Of a DNA stretch of 64,000 nucleotides, positions 8,183 through 15,664 are shown piece after piece. The stretch covers positions 1-64,000 of the forward strand of contig NZ_CALBWS010000030.1 of assembly GCF_937468385.1 (NCBI RefSeq). Direction: 5' to 3'. The position numbers were made by a program, and so were the translations under genes. Every line of letters begins with the position of its first letter. The first letter of the stretch is position 1. The stretch is from Neobacillus rhizosphaerae. Its GTDB lineage: Bacteria; Bacillota; Bacilli; Bacillales; Cytobacillaceae. Below the pieces are notes generated by a model, which worked only from the letters and a program-made list of their open reading frames with translations, was not told where the DNA came from and searched no databases.

Positions 8183-9301
8183 ATGTCTGAAGGGGCTAGA
8201 TATGAAGAAATCAGCATTTTAAAGGAAATTGCTGAGCTTTTAAATGAAGGGACAGACACAAAGGACGTGTTGTCTGGAGTTTTGAAAAGACTTCTCCATG
8301 TAACTGGATTACAAACAGGTTGGATTTTTTTACTCGAAGAAAATGGTGTCCATCAGCTTGCAGCCCATGAAGCCCTGCCGCCTGCTTTGGCAAATGACGA
8401 TAATCGGAGGATGTGCCAGGGTGAGTGCTGGTGCGTGAATAAATACAATAATCGAAAACTGAATAAAGCATCTAATATTATGGAATGCAAACGGATTGAA
8501 GATGCTCTTGAAGAGAAGGCTGGGGAAACTTGTGGCCTGACCCATCATGCGACCGTCCCGCTCCGAGCTGGAGAGGAACGGTTCGGAATATTAAATGTTG
8601 GTTCGCCAAACAAAACGCATTTCCAGAAAAATGAACTGGCTTTACTTGAAGCGGTTGCCTATCAAATAGGAACAGCATTAAAACGAATCAAATTGACTCA
8701 GCTGGAACAAGAGACAGCGCTTGTAGCTGAGCGGAACCGGCTTGCGAGGGATCTTCACGATTCCGTTAATCAGCTTTTATTTTCCCTCAGCCTTACAGCA
8801 CGGGCAGGAGTGGAAATGACACAAAATAATGAAGTAAAACAAACGTTTAGCTATATTCAGGATTTAGCGCAGGAAGCTCTTGGGGAAATGCGAGCATTAA
8901 TTTGGCAGTTGAAACCGCATGGACTGGAAAATGGAATGGTAAGTGCCTTAAGAAGTTATGCTGATATGCTTGGCCTGTCCATTGAAACAAATGTGACAGG
9001 AGTGGCCAGCATTCCGGGAAAGGTGGAGGAATCTTTGTGGCGTATCGGACAAGAGGCTCTAGCCAATTGTAAAAAGCATTCCCAGACCATAGAGGTGCTT
9101 TTATTGTTTCATGCTGCCAGTGATGGAGTGGAGATGACAATCAAGGATGTCGGCTGTGGCTTCCATTATGAAGAAAATCTTGAAATCCCCTCATTTGGAT
9201 TAAAAAATATGAAAACTCGGACAGAAGCGTTAAATGGTACCTTTCAATTAAATAGCAAACCGGGAAGCGGGACAGAAATAAAGATCCATATTCCGTTCTA
9301 G
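8183..9301 (+). CDS. GAF-domain sensor histidine kinase, NarL-type partner (YhcY/AirS-like)
   Basis: 372 residues from the ATG at 8183, with GGAGGGAG upstream; an ATG at 8147 lies inside the promoter. No membrane helices, so it is cytoplasmic. A GAF domain (about 25-165) holds Cys 78, 82, 84, 102 and 117 in the pattern C-x3-C-x-C ... EC ... TCGLTHH. A HisKA_3 domain has ERNRLARDLHDSVNQ with phosphoacceptor His192, and a HATPase follows with the DVGCGF and SFGLKNM boxes. The Cys-rich GAF resembles Staphylococcus aureus AirS, reported to carry a [2Fe-2S] cluster for oxygen/redox sensing. Cluster binding here is inferred. It is translationally close to its regulator (12 bases). Confidence 0.88.
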   Translation: MSEGARYEEISILKEIAELLNEGTDTKDVLSGVLKRLLHVTGLQTGWIFLLEENGVHQLAAHEALPPALANDDNRRMCQGECWCVNKYNNRKLNKASNIMECKRIEDALEEKAGETCGLTHHATVPLRAGEERFGILNVGSPNKTHFQKNELALLEAVAYQIGTALKRIKLTQLEQETALVAERNRLARDLHDSVNQLLFSLSLTARAGVEMTQNNEVKQTFSYIQDLAQEALGEMRALIWQLKPHGLENGMVSALRSYADMLGLSIETNVTGVASIPGKVEESLWRIGQEALANCKKHSQTIEVLLLFHAASDGVEMTIKDVGCGFHYEENLEIPSFGLKNMKTRTEALNGTFQLNSKPGSGTEIKIHIPF

Positions 9302-9313
9302 GGGGAGAATTCG

Positions 9314-9955
9314 GTGAATATACGCGTATTAATAGCAGACGACCACCATGTCGTCAGAAGAGGTCTAGTCTTTTTTCTTCGTACCCAAAAGGGTCTTGAT
9401 ATTATCGGGGAAGCCGCAAATGGGAAGGAAGCCGTTGAACTGGCAAAATTGCTAAAGCCGGATATTATTCTAATGGATTTGGTTATGCCTGAAATGGACG
9501 GAATCCAGGCAACAAGGATTATTAAAAGTGAACAACCTGAAATTAAAATTATGATGTTGACCAGCTTCTCAGAACAAGATCATGTTATCCCCGCGCTTGA
9601 AGCAGGTGCATCCGGATTCCAGCTAAAAGATATCCAGCCTGATGAACTTGTCACATCGATAAAAAAAATCATGAGCGGAGAAAACCACCTTCATCCGAGA
9701 GCTACTTCGCATTTACTGGCCAATTTGTCTAATAAAAGCAAAGTGGAAAAAAATTTAATCGAGGAATTAACCAAAAGAGAGTTGGATGTTTTAAAGGAAA
9801 TTGCCAAGGGAAAAAGTAATAAAGAAATCGCCTCCTCTTTATTCATCACCGAAAAAACCGTTAAAACCCATGTATCAAACCTTTTGGCAAAGCTTGAACT
9901 AGCAGACCGGACACAGGCTGCACTTTATGCGGTGAAGAATCAATTAGGAGACTAA
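9314..9955 (+). CDS. NarL/FixJ-family response regulator
   Basis: 213 residues from a GTG with GGGGGAG upstream. The receiver domain has the acidic pair Asp9-Asp10, phosphoacceptor Asp55 (ILMDLVMPEMDG), Thr83 and Lys105. A LuxR-type helix-turn-helix covers about residues 148-210 (LTKRELDVLKEIAKGKSNKEIA ... TVKTHVSNLLAKL, each short motif typical). It is the cognate partner of the kinase immediately upstream. Targets cannot be inferred from the window. Confidence 0.94.
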   Translation: MNIRVLIADDHHVVRRGLVFFLRTQKGLDIIGEAANGKEAVELAKLLKPDIILMDLVMPEMDGIQATRIIKSEQPEIKIMMLTSFSEQDHVIPALEAGASGFQLKDIQPDELVTSIKKIMSGENHLHPRATSHLLANLSNKSKVEKNLIEELTKRELDVLKEIAKGKSNKEIASSLFITEKTVKTHVSNLLAKLELADRTQAALYAVKNQLGD

Positions 9956-10036
9956 ACAGATTATTATGGCTGTTTTGTTAGAGAAGAACGATTTTTATTT
10001 ATTAAGGATCGTTTATCTTTCAGACGCCAAAAACAA

Positions 10037-10066
10037 AGAATCCAAGTGATTAATCACTTGGATTCT
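10037..10066. terminator. 30-bp perfect palindrome, probable bidirectional terminator
   Basis: AGAATCCAAGTGATT followed directly by its exact reverse complement. On the minus strand it is followed by TTGTTTTTGG and on the plus strand by an A/T-rich stretch, so it could end transcripts from both the two-component operon and rpsI readthrough. It could also be a DNA-binding palindrome. Confidence 0.6.
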
Positions 10067-10221
10067 ACATTTATATAAAAGTACAAAAGCAAAAAACTGC
10101 CAGGTTCCAAAGGCCGTGAGCTGTAAGTTGTGTCAAAAGGATTTTTAAGCATAAAAAACTATCATGAGCCTCAACTCCCAACCTTACCATGGAAAATAAT
10201 TTAGAGAACAAACCGTAGTCA

Positions 10222-10337
10222 CCTAATAAAGGCGGTGAGAGCAGAGCTAGACTTCACATCTTTCGTCTAGTGAAATGGGTATTTCACTTTAACTGGTTAA
10301 AGTGATTCATTTTTGCGGCGCTCCGCCCCTTTTCCAC
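10222..10337 (+). repeat. R3 repeat, copy 1
   Basis: One of three related segments in the window (others at 30379-30490 and 39521-39637). Shared features are a left end reading TAATAAAGGCGGTG.GAGC, a variable A/T-rich middle, and a right end TCATTTTTGCGG.GCTCCGCC followed by CCTTTTCCAC. The ends are imperfect inverted repeats (AAAGGCGG / CCGCCCCTTT). No coding potential. Confidence 0.7.
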
Positions 10338-10342
10338 AGAAA

Positions 10343-10377
10343 AAGACCCCCAACCAAATGGTTGAGGGTCTTTGAAC
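10343..10377 (-). terminator. terminator of rplM-rpsI
   Basis: Minus strand: AAAGACCCTCAACC and GGTTGGGGGTCTTT pair around ATTT and run into TTTTTC. It lies just past the rpsI stop. Confidence 0.92.
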
Positions 10378-10385
10378 GCCAAAAA

Positions 10386-10778
10386 TTAACGTTTTGAGAA
10401 CTGAGGTGCACGACGAGCGCCTTTAAGACCGTATTTTTTACGTTCTTTCATACGTGCATCACGAGTTAATAATCCTGCGCGTTTTAATGTTGGACGGAAT
10501 TCTGGATCAGCTTGAAGTAATGCGCGAGCAATACCGTGGCGAATTGCGCCAGCTTGACCAGTGTATCCACCACCGCTTACGTTTACAAGAACATCATAGC
10601 TGCCAACAGTTTCAGTAGCTACTAATGGTTGTCTTACAACAACACGTAAAGCTTCAAATGGGATATACTCTTCGATTTCACGACCATTAACTATAATTTT
10701 TCCTGTGCCTGGAACTAAGCGCACGCGTGCGACAGAGCTCTTACGACGACCAGTACCGATATATTGAACTTGTGCCAA
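10386..10778 (-). CDS. rpsI: 30S ribosomal protein S9
   Basis: 130 residues, the full family length. It shows TGRRKSSVARVRL at the N-terminus, the GGG-x-TGQAGAIRHGIARAL core, and the basic tail ending APQFSKR, whose terminal Arg reaches the P-site tRNA. It is 20 bases downstream of rplM and is the last gene of that operon, closed by a strong terminator. Confidence 0.98.
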   Translation of the reverse strand: MAQVQYIGTGRRKSSVARVRLVPGTGKIIVNGREIEEYIPFEALRVVVRQPLVATETVGSYDVLVNVSGGGYTGQAGAIRHGIARALLQADPEFRPTLKRAGLLTRDARMKERKKYGLKGARRAPQFSKR

Positions 10779-10798
10779 GTTATTTCCCTCCCTCTTAA

Positions 10799-11236
10799 TT
10801 AACCGCGAAGTTCGTAAACTTCAGGTTTTTGTGCTTGGTGCGGATGTTCGCTGCCAGCATATACGTGTAATTTTTTGAACATTTGACGGCCAAGAGAATT
10901 CTTTGGAAGCATGCCTTTAACAGCAAGCTCGATCATTTTCTCAGCATAGTTAGTACGCATTTCCAAAGCAGTTCTTGTTTTTAAACCACCTGGGTGCATA
11001 GTGTGACGGTAGTAAATCTTGTCAGTTAATTTCTTACCAGTTAGTTCTACTTTAGAAGCGTTAAGAATGATTACATTATCACCAGTATCAACATGTGGTG
11101 TAAAAGTAGGTTTGTTTTTACCACGTAAGATTGATGCTACTTCAGAAGCAAGACGACCAAGAGTTTTGCCCTCAGCATCAATCACGTACCATTTACGCTC
11201 GATATTGTTGGCATTTGCCATAAACGTTGTACGCAT
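10799..11236 (-). CDS. rplM: 50S ribosomal protein L13
   Basis: 145 residues, beginning MRTTFMANANNIERKW as in B. subtilis. It shows LGRLASEVA, TPHVDTGD and the PKNSLGRQMFKKLHVY block. An early assembly protein of the large subunit. TAGGAGGG lies before the ATG. It has its own sigma-A promoter at 11428-11456 and a structured leader that is probably the L13 autoregulatory element. Confidence 0.98.
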   Translation of the reverse strand: MRTTFMANANNIERKWYVIDAEGKTLGRLASEVASILRGKNKPTFTPHVDTGDNVIILNASKVELTGKKLTDKIYYRHTMHPGGLKTRTALEMRTNYAEKMIELAVKGMLPKNSLGRQMFKKLHVYAGSEHPHQAQKPEVYELRG

Positions 11237-11239
11237 GAG

Positions 11240-11425
11240 TTTCCCTCCTAATTAAATCCATTAAAGATTATTTTTTCGCACTATTATTAAGCAATCAGCG
11301 ATTCGATTCTGTTCCGGGAATGAACGTTAAATGCCCTTGTGCGCTTAAGTTTTCTATTCATATATTTTCAATCACGATGAAGACTTTCCGGGGCTTTATC
11401 GTGGGATTAAAAACACACACATATA
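11240..11425 (-). promoter_or_regulatory. probable L13 (rplM) leader RNA
   Basis: The transcript from the 11428 promoter has a stem CACGATAAAG ... CTTCATCGTG containing a CCCCGG loop, then GGGCATTTAACG and CATTCCCGGAAC before the rplM ribosome-binding site. Position and structure fit the known Firmicute L13 leader, in which L13 is thought to limit its own synthesis. I assign it by synteny and folding by eye. Confidence 0.55.
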
Positions 11426-11427
11426 AT

Positions 11428-11456
11428 ATAATAAATTCTTCAAGTCCATATGTCAA
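11428..11456 (-). promoter_or_regulatory. sigma-A promoter of rplM-rpsI
   Basis: Minus strand: TTGACA (11451-11456), 17 bases, TATTAT (11428-11433), upstream of the L13 leader. Confidence 0.88.
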
Positions 11457-11530
11457 GGGAATGTTACACCAGGTCGGGTTGTTTTAAGAAATAATCACTA
11501 ATTATTAACTAAATCAATTGAAAAAGCTTT

Positions 11531-11634
11531 CTTATTGACCGTGAAGGGTTCTTTTTCCTCTCTTCAGGCTTTATGAACCCCTCTTATCGACCATGAAGAG
11601 CATTTTTTCCTCTTTTCGGGCTTTATGAACCAAT
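11531..11634 (+). repeat. tandem direct repeat, two copies of about 52 bp
   Basis: Copy 1 starts at 11531 and copy 2 at 11583. Both read CTTAT.GACC.TGAAG, then a T-rich TTTTTCCTCT segment, then C.GGCTTTATGAACC, differing at roughly one base in six. They lie between truA and the rplM promoter. No coding frame is preserved. Confidence 0.85.
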
Positions 11635-11659
11635 TAAGGTTCTGTTCACTTAATAGAGC

Positions 11660-12400
11660 CTAATTATAAAACACTTCCCAGAGGTATAATCCTTGAGCTG
11701 GAGCAGTTTTCCCAGCAAGACGGCGGTCTCTATTAGCTAAGACATCCTGCATTTCTGAAGGCGAACGTTGCCCTGATCCGACCTCTAACAATGTTCCTAC
11801 TAGAATGCGAACCATATTATACAAAAAACCATTTCCAACAAAACGAAAAGTAAGTAAGTTACCTTCCATGAAAAAATCAATCGCCTCAATCGTTCGGACC
11901 TTATCCACAACCTCCGTTTTTGCCGAGCAAAAACTTGTAAAATCATGGGTCCCGAGAAAATATTTACTTGCCGTTCGCATTGCCTCTACATTTAATCTAA
12001 AAGGATACTGATAAGCAAATTTTCGCTGAAATGGATCCCTCTTTGATGATAATTGAAGCACATAGCGATATTCCTTCCCTACAGCATCAAAGCGAGCGTG
12101 AAAGGACTCACTGACCTTTTTTACCTCAAGGACAGAAATATCTTCTGGTAGCAGCGAATTCAAGGCAACTTCCCATCTATTTTCCAGAATAAGTAACGAC
12201 GAATCAAAGTGGATTACCTGTCCTTTTGCATGGACACCTGCATCCGTCCTTCCAGAACCGACTACTTTAATCGTATCGCCCTTATGCATTTTTGCTAGCG
12301 CAGCTTCTAGTTCTAATTGTATGGTTCGCTTATTCGGTTGGACCTGATAACCGGAAAATCCCGAGCCATCATAGGAAATGATGCATCTGTACCTTTGCAT
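11660..12400 (-). CDS. truA: tRNA pseudouridine(38-40) synthase TruA
   Basis: 246 residues. Catalytic Asp53 sits in GSGRTDAGVHAKGQV. Other family blocks are YDGSGFSGYQVQP near the start, FHARFDA and the NGFLYNMVRILVG block near the C-terminus. It isomerises U38-U40 in the tRNA anticodon stem. It follows ecfT by 12 bases, as the last gene of the ecf operon, and is then separated from rplM by a 423-base spacer with its own promoter. Confidence 0.97.
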   Translation of the reverse strand: MQRYRCIISYDGSGFSGYQVQPNKRTIQLELEAALAKMHKGDTIKVVGSGRTDAGVHAKGQVIHFDSSLLILENRWEVALNSLLPEDISVLEVKKVSESFHARFDAVGKEYRYVLQLSSKRDPFQRKFAYQYPFRLNVEAMRTASKYFLGTHDFTSFCSAKTEVVDKVRTIEAIDFFMEGNLLTFRFVGNGFLYNMVRILVGTLLEVGSGQRSPSEMQDVLANRDRRLAGKTAPAQGLYLWEVFYN

Positions 12401-12412
12401 GGTTTCGCTCCA

Positions 12413-13210
12413 TTATGAACGTAATAAAAATAAAAGTATGGTTAAAACAACAAGAACAACTAACTGCAGAGAATCGGCCATTCGCCAGCTTAATTGCCGG
12501 TATTTCGTTCTCCCCTCACCACCGCGGTATCCTCTTGCCTCCATGGCAATCGCCAGCTCCTCAGCCCGTTTAAAGGAACTAACGAACAAGGGGATGAGTA
12601 AAGGGATTACCGCCTTAATCCGTTCCTTGAAAGGCCCGCTGGCAAATTCGACTCCACGGGCAATTTGCGCTTTCATGATTTTATCCGTTTCCTGCATCAG
12701 CGTTGGAATAAATCGTAATGAAATCGACATCATCAGTGCCATTTCATGGACAGGGAAACGAATCTTTTTTAAAGGATGCAACAGCGTTTCAAGACCATCT
12801 GTAATCTCGATGGGAGTCGTCGTTAACGTCAGCAGGGAGGTCATTAAGATTAAGAAGAAGAATCTTAACGAAATAAAAATCCCCATCCTAACGCCTCCTT
12901 CATATATTTTCACTGGACCCCATTCGAACAAAATAGCCCCTTCCTTTGTAAAAAACAACTGAAGAACTAATGTAAATAGAACAAGCCAGAGAACCGGTTT
13001 AAGGCCTCCATACAGAAACCGAACCGGAATTCTCGACATTCCGAGCATTAAAAAAGTATATATTCCAATAAGTGCATAGGTAACCCAGTTATTCGCTAGA
13101 AAAATAATACAGACAAAAAGGAAGATGATCATTAATTTTGAACGAGGGTCCATCTTATGAATAATGGAATCTGCCGGCACATAGCGGCCGAAAATCATTT
13201 TTTCCATCAT
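12413..13210 (-). CDS. ecfT: EcfT, energy-coupling factor transporter transmembrane subunit
   Basis: 265 residues with about five to six membrane helices. The cytoplasmic coupling helices carry the two family motifs ARGVE and ARGYRGG (near residues 165 and 212), which dock on the ATPases. EcfT couples EcfA1/A2 ATP hydrolysis to interchangeable vitamin-binding S components, none of which is encoded here. It overlaps ecfA2 by 4 bases. Confidence 0.96.
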   Translation of the reverse strand: MMEKMIFGRYVPADSIIHKMDPRSKLMIIFLFVCIIFLANNWVTYALIGIYTFLMLGMSRIPVRFLYGGLKPVLWLVLFTLVLQLFFTKEGAILFEWGPVKIYEGGVRMGIFISLRFFFLILMTSLLTLTTTPIEITDGLETLLHPLKKIRFPVHEMALMMSISLRFIPTLMQETDKIMKAQIARGVEFASGPFKERIKAVIPLLIPLFVSSFKRAEELAIAMEARGYRGGEGRTKYRQLSWRMADSLQLVVLVVLTILLFLLRS

Positions 13211-14076
13211 GAGCGAACACCTCGATTTAAAACGCCTGTGACAGCAGAAGATAACTCCTCAATTGATAAATAGATTTTATCTAATTTCACGCCCGTTTTT
13301 TCCTCAAGCTTAAGCTGGAAGCGGACCACTTCCGGGACATCCAGCCCCATTTGCACCAATTCCACAGGTGAAGAGAAAATTTCTTCCGGTGTCCCCTGAT
13401 TGACCACTTTCCCATGTTGCATAATCACAATTTGGTCAGCGTAACTAGCCGCATCCTCCATGCTGTGGGTAACTAATATCGTCGATAGCTTTCTATCCTT
13501 ATGGAGTGTGTAAAACATATCCATAATTTCTTTGCGGCCGCGCGGATCTAAACCCGCGGTTGGCTCGTCCAGGACAATTACATCAGGCTCCATCGCCAAT
13601 ACTCCGGCAATTGCAACACGTCTCATTTGCCCTCCAGAGAGATCAAACGGTGATTTTTCTAAAATATCTTCAGCAAGCCCTACCTGTTTCAAAGCTATGC
13701 GAGCCCTTTTCTTTGCTTCAGCTTCCGATATTCCAAAATTCATAGGACCAAAGATAATATCTTTTTCAACGGTTTCTTCAAATAACTGATGTTCAGGGAA
13801 TTGAAACACAATTCCTACCTTTTGCCTTACTTGTTTTAAGTTCTTATTTTTCTGCTGAGCCTTAATTTCATGGTCACCAATTTTCACAGTCCCTTTTGTA
13901 GGCTGCAAAAGCGCGTTTAAATGCTGTAAAACCGTCGACTTTCCGGAACCGGTATGGCCAATGATCGCCATGTAAGTCCCAGAAGGGATTTCAATCGATA
14001 CATCCTCTATCGCTAATTGTTCAAAAGGAGTATTTGCTTGATACCGATATTCTATATGCTGAAGCGAGATGTCCAT
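13207..14076 (-). CDS. ecfA2: EcfA2, energy-coupling factor transporter ATPase
   Basis: 289 residues. Walker A GHTGSGKST (near 38), Q-loop VFQFPEHQLFE, signature LSGGQMRRVAIAG and Walker B VIVLDEPTAGLD are all intact. The C-terminal extension after residue 230 is typical of the EcfA subfamily. It heterodimerises with EcfA1. It overlaps ecfA1 by 25 bases and ecfT by 4, implying translational coupling. Confidence 0.96.
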   Translation of the reverse strand: MDISLQHIEYRYQANTPFEQLAIEDVSIEIPSGTYMAIIGHTGSGKSTVLQHLNALLQPTKGTVKIGDHEIKAQQKNKNLKQVRQKVGIVFQFPEHQLFEETVEKDIIFGPMNFGISEAEAKKRARIALKQVGLAEDILEKSPFDLSGGQMRRVAIAGVLAMEPDVIVLDEPTAGLDPRGRKEIMDMFYTLHKDRKLSTILVTHSMEDAASYADQIVIMQHGKVVNQGTPEEIFSSPVELVQMGLDVPEVVRFQLKLEEKTGVKLDKIYLSIEELSSAVTGVLNRGVRS

Positions 14077-14897
14077 AACTCTGTCACCAACTCTTCTTCC
14101 GATAAATAATGCTTGGAAAAGTCAATCCCTTTTTGACGGAATGCTTTACTCATTTTCACCGAGAAAGGAATATCCAACCCTAGTTGAATCAATTGCTCAT
14201 CCATTGAAAAAATCTCTTCCGGGGTTCCTTCACGAAAAACTTCACCTTTGTTCATCACAATGATTCGGTCCGCTTTTGCTGCCTCTTCCAGATCGTGGGT
14301 GATTGAGATTACGGTTAAAGATTTTTCTTCTTTTAAAAGTCTAACCGTCTCTAATACCTCCTCACGTCCTCTTGGATCGAGCATCGATGTTGCTTCATCT
14401 AAAATAATGATAGATGGTCTTAACGCTAACACACCAGCAATCGCGACCCGCTGCTTCTGTCCACCCGATAGATGGTGGGGCTCTTGATATAGAAACTTAT
14501 CCATTTTCACTTTTCTTAATGAATCTTCGACTCTTTGGACCATTTCATCCCGGGGTATCCCATTATTTTCTAGACCAAAAGCCACATCATCCTGTACCGT
14601 TGTACCAACAAATTGATTGTCAGGGTTTTGAAATACCATCCCTAGTTTTGTGCGAATGTCCCAAATTGACTCTTCATTTAGCGGCATCCCACAAACTGTA
14701 ATCTCTCCTGCTTGAGGAAATTGCAAGCCAATTAGCAGCTTTGCCATGGTAGATTTACCGGACCCATTGTGGCCAACGATTGCTAGCCATTCACCATCAT
14801 AAATGTCAAACGTAACATTGTTTAAGGCGTAGCGTTCTTGTGTATCGTATTGAAAAGAAACTCCCTTGAGGGATACAATTGATTCTTTCATAGTCAT
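14052..14897 (-). CDS. ecfA1: EcfA1, energy-coupling factor transporter ATPase
   Basis: 281 residues. Walker A GHNGSGKST, Q-loop VFQNPDNQF, signature LSGGQKQRVAIAG and Walker B IIILDEATSMLD are present, with a C-terminal EcfA domain. GAGGAGG precedes the ATG at 14897 closely; the ATG six bases later has wider spacing and is an equally possible start. First gene of ecfA1-ecfA2-ecfT-truA, preceded by an unusual structured leader (14946-15124). Confidence 0.95.
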   Translation of the reverse strand: MTMKESIVSLKGVSFQYDTQERYALNNVTFDIYDGEWLAIVGHNGSGKSTMAKLLIGLQFPQAGEITVCGMPLNEESIWDIRTKLGMVFQNPDNQFVGTTVQDDVAFGLENNGIPRDEMVQRVEDSLRKVKMDKFLYQEPHHLSGGQKQRVAIAGVLALRPSIIILDEATSMLDPRGREEVLETVRLLKEEKSLTVISITHDLEEAAKADRIIVMNKGEVFREGTPEEIFSMDEQLIQLGLDIPFSVKMSKAFRQKGIDFSKHYLSEEELVTELWTSRFSI

Positions 14898-14945
14898 ATT
14901 CCTCCTCTCAGCTAACCTGTCCTCAGCTCATTTTCTTTTACATAC

Positions 14946-15127
14946 AAAAAAAGCCTGCACCTCGTCCCCGGGCAGTAACGTTTTCAACTGCAATAAAAAG
15001 GGATTTCTATAATAGAAATGGGAGGAGGTGCATGAGCTAGACGAGACGTGAAAACGAATACTAGTATTCATTCCGGGAATGCTTAAAAAATCTTCGCTCC
15101 ATTGAAGGAGTCACGCTCATCATAACA
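14946..15127 (-). promoter_or_regulatory. structured leader of the ecf operon with terminator-like three-way junction
   Basis: An extended -10 TGTTATGAT lies at 15119-15127. Downstream are a CTCC/GGAG hairpin, the palindromes CATTCCCGGAATG and GAATACTAGTATTC (15056-15069), then a 12-bp closing stem (15020-15031 with 14957-14968, one mismatch) enclosing two hairpins: ATTTC TATTATA GAAAT and GCAGT ... ACTGC. Seven U follow at 14946-14952. ecfA1 begins about 50 bases later. It could be an attenuator or riboswitch-like element, or only a late terminator for rplQ. Confidence 0.5.
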
Positions 15128-15169
15128 CTCTTTTTGGCTTGGTTGGTACACTATTAAAATTTCTCTTAC

Positions 15170-15218
15170 AGAAAAAGGGCAAAGAACAAGTTTGTTTGTA
15201 AACTGTCCAGCGCCCTTG
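15170..15218 (-). terminator. terminator after rplQ
   Basis: Minus strand: AAGGGC and GCCCTT arms around a loop with a GACAGTTT/AAACTTGTT inner pairing, running into TTTTTC. It ends the rpsJ-rplQ superoperon. Confidence 0.75.
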
Positions 15219-15235
15219 TTGTCTGTTAAAAGGTA

Positions 15236-15598
15236 TTAAACTAACTCGATAATAACCATTGGTGCACCGTCACCGCGGCGTGGTCCAAGTTTCATAATAC
15301 GAGTATATCCACCTTGACGCTCTGTGTAACGTGGAGCGATATCAGCGAAAAGTTTTTGTACAGCATCTTGACCAGATTCAGCATTAGCAATTTCATTACG
15401 AACATATGAAGAAGCTTGACGGCGAGCATGTAAATCCCCGCGTTTGCCTAAAGTGATCATTTTTTCAACAGTCACACGAAGTTCTTTTGCGCGAGTTTCT
15501 GTTGTTTCAATGCGCTCGTTGATAATTAAATCTGTAGTTAAATCACGTAGCATAGCTTTACGCTGTGCACTAGTGCGTCCTAACTTTCTGTATGCCAT
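15236..15598 (-). CDS. rplQ: 50S ribosomal protein L17
   Basis: 120 residues, family length. Starts MAYRKLGRTSAQRKAMLRDL, with the RTSAQR-x-ALL-type nucleic-acid contact region and the end YTRIMKLGPRRGDGAPM. Last gene of the alpha operon, 66 bases after rpoA. Confidence 0.98.
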   Translation of the reverse strand: MAYRKLGRTSAQRKAMLRDLTTDLIINERIETTETRAKELRVTVEKMITLGKRGDLHARRQASSYVRNEIANAESGQDAVQKLFADIAPRYTERQGGYTRIMKLGPRRGDGAPMVIIELV

Positions 15599-15664
15599 GA
15601 AGGGTTCCCTCCTTTGTTGAAGTCATTAAACGGATTATTAGCATTGGTAGCGACGAATAGCAGA

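Larger units (their letters stand above)
9956..10385. other. 430-base spacer between the response regulator and rpsI
   Basis: From left to right it holds the 30-bp palindrome (10037-10066), about 150 bases with no feature I recognise, an R3 repeat copy (10222-10337) and the rpsI terminator (10343-10377). The two flanking genes converge. No ORF of note. Confidence 0.7.

Noticed and set aside
12378..12962. Plus-strand ORF of 194 codons opposite ecfT
   Set aside because: It lies entirely antisense to ecfT and the start of truA, has no ribosome-binding site of note and an unconvincing protein composition; a shadow frame.
15056..15069. GAATACTAGTATTC palindrome as a repressor operator
   Set aside because: A perfect 14-bp palindrome, but it lies within a leader full of hairpins and matches no operator consensus I know; kept only as part of the ecfA1 leader.
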